Shown: piece after piece, positions 5,877 through 10,618 of the stretch | How the letters are laid out: each line of letters starts with the position of its first letter | Numbering within the stretch: position 1 is the first letter of the stretch | Assembly (NCBI GenBank): GCA_016840385.1 | Contig: JAEOSL010000119.1 | Span: 1 to 10,618, forward strand | From: Candidatus Thorarchaeota archaeon | GTDB lineage: Archaea; Asgardarchaeota; Thorarchaeia; Thorarchaeales; Thorarchaeaceae | DNA length: 10,618 nucleotides | Direction of reading: 5' to 3' | Notes under the pieces: generated by a model | Told to the model about the DNA's origin: nothing | Databases searched by the model: none | The model's input: the letters and a program-made list of their open reading frames with translations, nothing else | Position numbers and translations under genes: made by a program

Positions 5877-7138
5877 AGGCGTAATTTTATCAGAATCAAG
5901 TAGGGAATGATAATCAGCAACGGAATTATCATTGCAAGCAGAAAAGAAGAATAGAATATCTGTAAAACAGCATCAGATTGACTAGTGTCTTCGATTATTG
6001 ATTGTAGAATGTAATCTGTGAGAATGATTTCTTCCCGATTTACATCATTATACATTGTTGCTGTGAAGACCACAACCAAATCATAAGTAGGGAATACGTA
6101 GATCTTCTGACCATACATTCCAACTGCGTAGTACACTCCAATCGATGGAATATTCCACATCTGGTAACCATAACCTGCATGACTCAGACTTGGATCATAG
6201 GTTCCTAGATTGATATATTGTGAACTACTTCGAGAAGCCCAATCACTCGAGAATATTTGTGTTCCATTCCAAATTCCATTATTCAAGCAAAGATAGCCAA
6301 TCTTGACCATATCTCGAGAGGTCATGTTCATTGAACCCCCACCGTGATATACTCCTTGAGGATCATATCTCCATGTCACATTTTGAATATTGAGAGGTTC
6401 GAACAGATATTGTCTTGCAAATTCAAGCGCATTCATACCCGTTGTTCGTTGGATGATTGCTGAAAGGAGATGGGAGGCCCCACTGTTGTACTCCCATTTT
6501 GTGCCGGGGTCCGCCACCATTGGGAGATCAAGTAAGAATTGTACGCTGTCAGAACTATTAATCATCCGAGTTATTGAATCTCTAGGATCTCCTGTAGGGT
6601 AGGTCCATTGATCCCACTCAAATCCAGGGGTCATTGTTAGTAGGTGTTCCAAGGTTATCTGTTCTTTTCGAGAGTCAAGATTTGCTATTGTGTAGTTTGA
6701 AAAGAAGTCAACCATCTTTTGTTCGACATTTTCAATGAATCCTTCATGGATTGCGATTCCAATCAGAGTGGAAACAATACTCTTAGTGACTGAATACAAT
6801 CTATGAGGTGAATTTGTACTATAGTCGCCAGTGGGGTATTCTTCCATAACTATGAATCCATTACGAAGAATCAGGAGCGAATCAATCGGTAGATTATCAT
6901 CTTGTATGTATTCTACTATCTCATTTAGACGAGTTGAGTTCATCATCTGCTCCTCAGGAGTAGATGCAATCCATTCGTCATTTGGCCAAAGAGGGGATGA
7001 GTCAGAGGAAAGTCTAGTTTCATGACAACAGATTGAATGTGAGAAAGGTTCTGACTCGACGACACAGAAACTAGGTGCTATTAGGAGAAGGGAGATAGCT
7101 AGTACGGATAAGTACGATAATATTCGCAGTTGTTGCAT
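5870..7138 (-). CDS. Exported, membrane-anchored serine hydrolase (beta-lactamase/PBP family)
   Basis: A 422-residue protein of the class C beta-lactamase/penicillin-binding-protein-like serine hydrolases. An N-terminal export segment (about 5-22) is followed by a short linker with Cys37-Cys38-His39, then the catalytic domain (about 55-380). SVTK (116-119) is the SxxK motif with nucleophile Ser116 and base Lys119. EYNSG (216-220) gives the Tyr217 loop, and GMYGQ (340-344) occupies the place of the third (KTG-like) motif. Supporting family motifs are LTMTPGFEWD (167-176) and MTSRDMVKIG (272-281). A C-terminal helix (about 395-415) followed by KLRLR anchors it with the catalytic domain outside. 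Relatives hydrolyse peptides, esters or D-amino-acid amides, and many archaeal members have no known substrate. Archaea lack classical murein, so a resistance or murein role should not be assumed. It lies downstream of the double-HTH regulator and is coupled to the membrane protein at 4906-5865. Confidence 0.9.
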   Translation of the reverse strand: MQQLRILSYLSVLAISLLLIAPSFCVVESEPFSHSICCHETRLSSDSSPLWPNDEWIASTPEEQMMNSTRLNEIVEYIQDDNLPIDSLLILRNGFIVMEEYPTGDYSTNSPHRLYSVTKSIVSTLIGIAIHEGFIENVEQKMVDFFSNYTIANLDSRKEQITLEHLLTMTPGFEWDQWTYPTGDPRDSITRMINSSDSVQFLLDLPMVADPGTKWEYNSGASHLLSAIIQRTTGMNALEFARQYLFEPLNIQNVTWRYDPQGVYHGGGSMNMTSRDMVKIGYLCLNNGIWNGTQIFSSDWASRSSSQYINLGTYDPSLSHAGYGYQMWNIPSIGVYYAVGMYGQKIYVFPTYDLVVVFTATMYNDVNREEIILTDYILQSIIEDTSQSDAVLQIFYSSFLLAMIIPLLIIIPYLILIKLRLR

Positions 7139-7212
7139 TCTTTCTTGCCACCATACTCGGTGAATAGAAGGAATATTTCAAACGATAATGAGATTGCCGC
7201 ACCACGCAGTTC
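7139..7212 (-). promoter_or_regulatory. Promoter/leader cassette, copy B (serine hydrolase)
   Basis: The counterpart of 4757-4829. A conserved upstream block with CGTGGTGCGGCAATC and CATTATCG (weaker TATA than copy A) is followed by an 18-base variable spacer and the conserved leader GAGTATGGTGGCAAGAAAGA. GGTGG lies 9 bases before the ATG. A second TATA-like string, TTAATATC, lies just upstream (7214-7221) and cannot be excluded as the real box. The conserved upstream block is a candidate regulator site. Confidence 0.55.
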
Positions 7213-7219
7213 GGATATT

Positions 7220-7233
7220 AACATCAGGATGTT
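7220..7233. promoter_or_regulatory. Short dyad AACATC-AG-GATGTT at the regulator stop
   Basis: A perfect 6-base inverted repeat with a 2-base centre spans the stop codon of the regulator gene, immediately upstream of the hydrolase promoter cassette. It could be an operator half-site pair or a chance palindrome; a dyad this short is weak evidence. Confidence 0.2.
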
Positions 7234-8138
7234 TCATTTTCTAGGAGTTCTTCAAGTCGTAATCTCTGCAATCGGATATTCTTCTTTGTAGGAAACGGAA
7301 AAATCGTCTTAACTGTATCAATCATTGGACATTGGCACACTAAACGGGACATACTCTCTGCATCACGTAAGTGATCAATGACAAACAGGCTTAGCATCAT
7401 GGGTGCAGAAGCTGAAATGTGCGAATCAAAATATTGTCCAGAGAAGTTCTTTTCTAACCAATTTTCTACATCATTATGGTCACCTTGTGATTCATCCCAC
7501 CGTATCTGTGCATAGTAGATCACTCCGGATCCAGCATTCAAATTCAACCGAGTAACAAACTTGACGCCCTCTCCATCAAGGAGTTGTTGAATGATCTTTC
7601 GAACTCGTTTAGGCGTCAAACCTGTCTTCTCTGCAATAACAGTCGCAGGAGCTCTAGGATCTTCTACAAGGCTGTTCAGAACTCGTATTTGTAGAGGCTT
7701 GAATTCAACTTTGTTTCCTTTTGGAGAACGCTCGTTGTGGAGCTCGAAATGTGCTACATCTTTGAAACTGTTCAGAAACTGCTCAAAATCGGATTTTCCA
7801 CTTTCACCCTCATATTCAGCAAAGATGATACAAGTACCATCTGATAATAATCCTGTAGAGAAAACATGTGGGTTCTTCACGATTTGTTTCAAGAGTTCTT
7901 CTTCTATATTGGAAACTTCTGGTGTTAGAATGGCGAGAAAGGATTCAGCATCAATCATTGCAAAGCTAAGATAGACTACAAAACTGTGAATAGTGCCATT
8001 ATCAATGAGTTTGTTGACTCTCTTCTTGATACCATTTGCAGTCATCCCCAAATCTCTTCCCATCTCTTGATATGATGCTCTGCAGTTTTCACCAAGAGCT
8101 CTAAGGATACCTATGTCTGTTGAATCCAATACTAGCAC
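7224..8138 (-). CDS. Lrp/AsnC-like transcriptional regulator with two HTH units
   Basis: A 304-residue protein with a duplicated plan. AsnC-type winged HTH 1 (about 5-52: LDSTDIGILRALGENCRAS, then the recognition region GMTANGIKKRVNKLIDNGTI) is followed by an alpha/beta segment (about 55-135). HTH 2 (about 146-195: KPLQIRVLNSLVEDPRAPAT, then GLTPKRVRKIIQQLL) is followed by another alpha/beta segment (about 200-285) resembling a RAM-type ligand or dimer domain. Single-unit Lrp proteins are about 150 residues, so this is a tandem duplication or fusion; such two-unit regulators are seen in archaea. The start is taken as GTG 8138; a TTG three codons later is possible. A TATA-like CTATAGG about 30 bases upstream implies a very short leader. 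It lies 85 bases upstream of the hydrolase gene on the same strand and is a plausible regulator of it. Ligand unknown. Confidence 0.85.
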   Translation of the reverse strand: MLVLDSTDIGILRALGENCRASYQEMGRDLGMTANGIKKRVNKLIDNGTIHSFVVYLSFAMIDAESFLAILTPEVSNIEEELLKQIVKNPHVFSTGLLSDGTCIIFAEYEGESGKSDFEQFLNSFKDVAHFELHNERSPKGNKVEFKPLQIRVLNSLVEDPRAPATVIAEKTGLTPKRVRKIIQQLLDGEGVKFVTRLNLNAGSGVIYYAQIRWDESQGDHNDVENWLEKNFSGQYFDSHISASAPMMLSLFVIDHLRDAESMSRLVCQCPMIDTVKTIFPFPTKKNIRLQRLRLEELLENETS

Positions 8139-8166
8139 CCTGAATAATTCTAACCAGCGAATACAT

Positions 8167-8174
8167 CCTATAGT
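8167..8174 (-). promoter_or_regulatory. Candidate TATA box for the Lrp-like gene
   Basis: On the minus strand ACTATAGG, preceded by the purine-rich CGAA expected of a BRE, is centred about 32 bases before the GTG at 8138. This suggests transcription starting some 6 bases before the start codon. Confidence 0.35.
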
Positions 8175-8185
8175 TTCGATTTGTA

Positions 8186-8194
8186 CTATTTATT
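8186..8194 (+). promoter_or_regulatory. Candidate TATA box for the VOC gene
   Basis: CTATTTATT would place the start of transcription near 8217 and give a leader of about 65 bases. A second possible box, TTATTCAAT at 8240-8248, would give a leader of about 12 bases beginning at the ribosome binding site. The sequence does not decide between them. Confidence 0.3.
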
Positions 8195-8271
8195 CATTCT
8201 CATCAACTAATCTTAGACCAAATGCGTGATGAGTAATACTTATTCAATATTGGATGAATCTTCTGTGAAGA

Positions 8272-8277
8272 GAGGTG
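8272..8277 (+). promoter_or_regulatory. Ribosome binding site GAGGTG for the VOC gene
   Basis: GAGGTG ends 5 bases before the ATG at 8283. It fixes the start there rather than at the in-frame ATGs 19 codons upstream, whose extra residues do not resemble the family. Confidence 0.65.
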
Positions 8278-8282
8278 TTTAC

Positions 8283-8651
8283 ATGGATAATTTTGCGGTT
8301 ATCGGAATCTATGTGGATGATATCAACAAGGCAAAGAAATTCTATTGTGATGCACTAGGTTTTGAAGTGGAAAATTCGTACAATGATGGATGCATATTGC
8401 AATTGAAGAGTGAGGGGTCAACAGTAATTCTTGAACAAGTGGATAAACCCGCAACTCCAGTATATCCGGGTGGATCACAGATCGTTTTGTGTGTAGCGAC
8501 AGACAACATTGAGAAAACATCGAAGGAATTCAGGGACAAAGGTGTCAATTTCTTACATGATGGACCTCAACCATTTGTAGCAGGCCGATTCATGGCAATG
8601 AAAGACCCTGCAGGTAACACCCTTGAACTTCTTGAATTCAAGAGAGATTAG
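8283..8651 (+). CDS. VOC/glyoxalase-fold protein
   Basis: A 122-residue vicinal-oxygen-chelate superfamily protein of standard single-domain length. It shows the paired beta-alpha-beta-beta-beta modules: FAVIGIYVDDINKAKKFY with GFEV (module 1, about 4-30) and QIVLCVATDNIEKTSKEF (module 2, about 66-84). It ends in the hallmark KDPAGNTLELLEF (107-119), where Glu115 is the usual metal-ligand position. The first-strand histidine typical of glyoxalase I and dioxygenases is absent (the strand is FAVIGIYV), so metal binding may be altered or lost, as in antibiotic-binding or uncharacterised VOC proteins. The start follows GAGGTG. It is divergent from the regulator gene and converges on the flavin reductase gene with 6 bases between stops. 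The exact substrate is unknown. Confidence 0.85.
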   Translation: MDNFAVIGIYVDDINKAKKFYCDALGFEVENSYNDGCILQLKSEGSTVILEQVDKPATPVYPGGSQIVLCVATDNIEKTSKEFRDKGVNFLHDGPQPFVAGRFMAMKDPAGNTLELLEFKRD

Positions 8652-8657
8652 AGATTT

Positions 8658-9221
8658 TCATTCCTCAATCTGGTTACCAACAGAGTATGCATCTGCTACA
8701 ACATCACCAAGACTCCAGTATTGTCTAGCTGGATTTGTGAATAGGAGTGGTTTCAACTTCTTCTGATCTAGTACACCATCAGTCATGAACCGTTCTTCAG
8801 AATAGAGATGCTTGACTTCTCCAAGAATAAGATAATGCGAAGACATATCGATAATCTCATGGACCGTGCACTCAGCAGTCACTGGACATTCTCGAATCAT
8901 CGGAGCAGTCTTTAGCTCGCCGTAGAATACATCGAATAACTGGGATTTGTCTACATTCTTACCTGAGCGAATGCCACAATAATCAGTCTTCACAACTAGG
9001 TCTTCATCAGGGAAGTTAACGCTGAATGTTTGGTGCTCTTCAATTCCCTTGAAGGTATATTTCGACTTGCCCATACAGGCCCCCCAGATGTTGGGGGTTC
9101 TACTCATGCGATTGAACCATGCCACTGTGAAGAAGTTAGGTTTACCTTCAACAAGTGAACCAAGTAACATAACAGGTTTTGGAAATGGGGAACCGCTTGA
9201 ATCGATTTCTATCTTTGTCAT
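8658..9221 (-). CDS. Flavin reductase-like FMN-binding protein
   Basis: A 187-residue split-barrel flavoprotein of the flavin reductase/flavoredoxin family, of usual length. Family features in order: the N-terminal strand-turn PFPKPVMLLGS, FFTVAWFNRMSRTPNIWG (30-47) lining the FMN site, FSVNFP (66-71), and DYCGIRSGKNVDK (80-92), the conserved DYCG..SG..DK segment. Then come VTAECTV (114-120), HYLILGEV (129-136) and the terminal YWSLG (168-172). Such proteins bind FMN and pass electrons from NAD(P)H or ferredoxin to acceptors; the physiological partner cannot be read from the sequence. The ATG at 9221 is chosen over a TTG two codons upstream. GTGATT lies 6 bases before it, and TTAAAGAT at 9253-9260 could serve as a TATA box. 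The 240 bases upstream, to the nitrilase stop, hold no convincing gene. Confidence 0.87.
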   Translation of the reverse strand: MTKIEIDSSGSPFPKPVMLLGSLVEGKPNFFTVAWFNRMSRTPNIWGACMGKSKYTFKGIEEHQTFSVNFPDEDLVVKTDYCGIRSGKNVDKSQLFDVFYGELKTAPMIRECPVTAECTVHEIIDMSSHYLILGEVKHLYSEERFMTDGVLDQKKLKPLLFTNPARQYWSLGDVVADAYSVGNQIEE

Positions 9222-9461
9222 AGTCAATCACGCAGAACCCTCCTCGCGTTGAATCTTTAACCTGTTCGTTTCAGCAAGTGGGATAGTAGAATAGTAAAAA
9301 TGAAAGCATATATTGTCAAATTACGGTCAAGGATGGAGAGTGGAGGTATCAGTATTCGCACGCCAGCTCGCATTTTGCCAGCATGAGTAGAGTCATTTCT
9401 TAGACCAATGTTGTCGCTGTTTGATTAGATTCCACTGGTATGAATTCAATTTCTCGAATTT

Positions 9462-10376
9462 TCAAATATCATCCAAGGGTTTGTTAAAAATATCGAATCG
9501 AGAATAATGACCGCTAATGTCAAAATTCTGACGTTCTTGAATAGCAATCTTGGGATCTAAATCTGCATAGAGAATTCCTTCTTCATCAACCAAAGGACCC
9601 GCAACAACCTTACCAGCGGGGTCAACGATAACCGTTCCACCATTTGCCCAATTCTCAGAATGAGATTCCATTACAGATTTCATTGGAAAATCAGATTCAG
9701 AGATATGTTCAAAGTCTGTGGGACGTAAAAATCCTGAAACTGAGATGACCCAAGAACGACCTTCGAGAGCAATGAAACGTGTGATATCTTCTGTATTCCT
9801 CAGACTTCCAGGCCAAACAGCCACATGAATGAGTTCACCTTGCAGATGTAATGCAGCACGAGCTAATGGAAGCCAATTCTCCCAGCAATTCAGTCCACCG
9901 ATCTTTGTATCATTCAACACATGGGGTTTCAGGCCTAATCTATCACCATCTGCCCAAATTAGTCGTTCCTCGTAGGTAGGTTTGATCTTTCGATGCCGAC
10001 CAAACACATTTCCATCAGGTCCAATTGTAAGGAGTGTGCAGTAGATCGAAGCACCACCTTTCTCTGCGATTCCCCCCATGAACATCATCTTCAGGTCATG
10101 AGCAAGAGTCTTCATTTTCTCTAACACGGGGTCTCCATCAAGGTCGATTGCCTCACGCCAATATGTGGAATACGCAGTTTTCTGATCATCATCATTGAAT
10201 CGTGCTCCACCCGAAGGGGACAGCCAAAATGGATATGCAGGGATTAATGTTTCACCCCATGTTACTAGATCAGCACCATTGGTTTTAGCTTCTCGAATAT
10301 ACTTCTCCAGTTTTTCCCATGTTTTTTCCTTATCGAGGAAGATGGGAGCTATCTGAATAGCTGCTGCACGAATCAT
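9462..10376 (-). CDS. Nitrilase (nitrile aminohydrolase, carbon-nitrogen hydrolase family)
   Basis: A 304-residue cytosolic carbon-nitrogen hydrolase. The catalytic triad is complete: Glu42 in TWGETLIPAYPFW, Lys130 in GRHRKIKPTYEERL, and Cys164 in GGLNCWENWLPLAR. The CWEN(W/Y)xPLAR sequence, the KPT..ER segment with a following GD, and the C-terminal GHYSRFDIF are marks of true nitrilases and cyanide-hydrating relatives rather than amidases or omega-amidases. The expected reaction is nitrile plus water to carboxylic acid and ammonia, with the enzyme working as a spiral oligomer. Substrate class is not determined. The ATG at 10376 opens directly into the first strand (MIRAAAIQIAP). Frames further upstream add unrelated residues, and a CATATG-containing box lies at -29 to -22, which fits a leaderless message. 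The epimerase gene ends 46 bases upstream on the same strand. Confidence 0.92.
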   Translation of the reverse strand: MIRAAAIQIAPIFLDKEKTWEKLEKYIREAKTNGADLVTWGETLIPAYPFWLSPSGGARFNDDDQKTAYSTYWREAIDLDGDPVLEKMKTLAHDLKMMFMGGIAEKGGASIYCTLLTIGPDGNVFGRHRKIKPTYEERLIWADGDRLGLKPHVLNDTKIGGLNCWENWLPLARAALHLQGELIHVAVWPGSLRNTEDITRFIALEGRSWVISVSGFLRPTDFEHISESDFPMKSVMESHSENWANGGTVIVDPAGKVVAGPLVDEEGILYADLDPKIAIQERQNFDISGHYSRFDIFNKPLDDI

Positions 10377-10397
10377 GTGATATCTAAGAAAATGGTC

Positions 10398-10405
10398 ACA
10401 TATGA
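10398..10405 (-). promoter_or_regulatory. Candidate TATA box for the nitrilase gene
   Basis: TCATATGT on the minus strand lies at -29 to -22 from the ATG at 10376, between the stop of the epimerase gene and the nitrilase start. It suggests an independent leaderless transcript. The match to consensus is fair. Confidence 0.4.
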
Positions 10406-10422
10406 AATCATTGTCTGAGTAT

Positions 10423-10618
10423 CTACAGCTCAAGTGCTTTAATAGCAGCAGGTAATCCCTCGCGATATGAAGGATACTTCAACTCCCACCCTAATACTTC
10501 TTTCAATTTAATATTCGAAACAACACAATCTATTCCCATTGTATCCAAGAGAAGTTTGCCCATGACTATTCTCGCTAAGATTTTTGGGATTGTACGTGGT
10601 TTAGACATACCAGCACAT
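10423..10618 (-). CDS. C-terminal end of a probable NAD-dependent epimerase/dehydratase (5' end outside window)
   Basis: The frame is open from the window edge to a stop at 10423, giving 64 visible residues. An internal ATG at 10608 is not the true start, since the frame continues without a stop to the edge. The sequence DCVVSNIKLKEVLGWELKYP followed by SYREGLPAAI is the characteristic end of extended short-chain dehydrogenases (sugar epimerase/dehydratase type): a conserved Ser-Asn-x-Lys segment, then LGW.L.YP..REGL. The nucleotide-binding and YxxxK parts lie outside the window, so substrate cannot be judged. It precedes the nitrilase gene in the same direction with a 46-base gap. Confidence 0.7.
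   Translation of the reverse strand, partial: CAGMSKPRTIPKILARIVMGKLLLDTMGIDCVVSNIKLKEVLGWELKYPSYREGLPAAIKALEL

Noticed and set aside
5870..7138. Reading the serine hydrolase as an antibiotic-resistance beta-lactamase.
   Set aside because: The SxxK and Tyr motifs are shared by many esterases and peptidases. The context is an archaeal chromosome with a membrane partner, and nothing indicates beta-lactam turnover.
7139..7161. An upstream ATG within the conserved leader GTATGGTGG that could start an overlapping short ORF before the hydrolase.
   Set aside because: The ORF differs in length and sequence between the two cassette copies (11 versus 27 codons), so it is not conserved as protein. GGTGG acting as ribosome binding site explains the conservation better.
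8226..8282. A 19-residue N-terminal extension of the VOC protein from ATG 8226.
   Set aside because: GAGGTG stands 5 bases before the ATG at 8283, and the family fold begins right there; the extension does not look like part of it.
9300..9386. A 28-codon plus-strand frame in the gap between the flavin reductase and nitrilase genes, starting at ATG 9300.
   Set aside because: Short, with no ribosome binding site, no family resemblance and no promoter at the expected distance. The 9222-9461 stretch otherwise shows only promoter-like and trailer sequence.
1..10618. A mobile element, defence island or CRISPR system.
   Set aside because: No transposase, integrase, terminal repeats, nuclease genes or regularly spaced repeats are visible on either strand. 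The only repeats are the two gene-duplication traces described.

Overview
The window looks archaeal. Several genes have an A/T-rich TATA-like box 22-29 bases upstream of an ATG, the arrangement of leaderless archaeal transcripts. Others carry a GGTGAT/GAGGTG-type ribosome binding site. The regulator is an Lrp/AsnC-type protein with two helix-turn-helix units. Base composition is moderately AT-rich. An Asgard-like or other mesophilic heterotrophic archaeon would fit, but nothing here fixes the lineage. There are no RNA genes, CRISPR arrays, transposases or phage genes.

Layout. 1-1248 (minus): two tandem paralogous four-helix membrane proteins of unknown family, the first cut by the window start. 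Their C-terminal tails are almost identical at DNA level. 1304-1597 (minus): a NIPSNAP-like alpha-beta barrel protein. 1724-2974 (plus): a Gfo/Idh/MocA oxidoreductase with a cysteine-rich insert. 2983-3450 (minus, convergent): a DinB-like four-helix protein.

3501-4829 (minus): a possible 44-aa ORF, a CPBP/CAAX-type intramembrane protease split into two frames by a -1 shift, and a 62-aa ORF. The 62-aa ORF and its promoter duplicate the 5' end of the serine hydrolase gene about 2.4 kb away. 4906-7138 (minus): an exported, membrane-anchored serine hydrolase (beta-lactamase/PBP fold) tightly coupled to a six-helix membrane protein. 7224-8138 (minus): the double-HTH Lrp/AsnC-like regulator, directly upstream of that pair. 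8283-8651 (plus): a VOC/glyoxalase-fold protein, convergent with a flavin reductase-like protein (8658-9221, minus). 9462-10376 (minus): a true nitrilase with its E-K-C triad, preceded by the C-terminal end of a probable NAD-dependent epimerase (10423 to the window edge).

Most genes look like separately transcribed single-gene metabolic or stress functions. The most unusual part is 3.5-7.2 kb. There a promoter, leader and signal-peptide cassette occurs twice: once driving the hydrolase/membrane-protein pair and once fused by a TAATG overlap to the CPBP protease gene. That protease is itself interrupted at a perfect A_AAG_GGA slippery heptamer. The second notable point is the tandem membrane-protein pair, whose tails look homogenised by gene conversion or held under unusual constraint.
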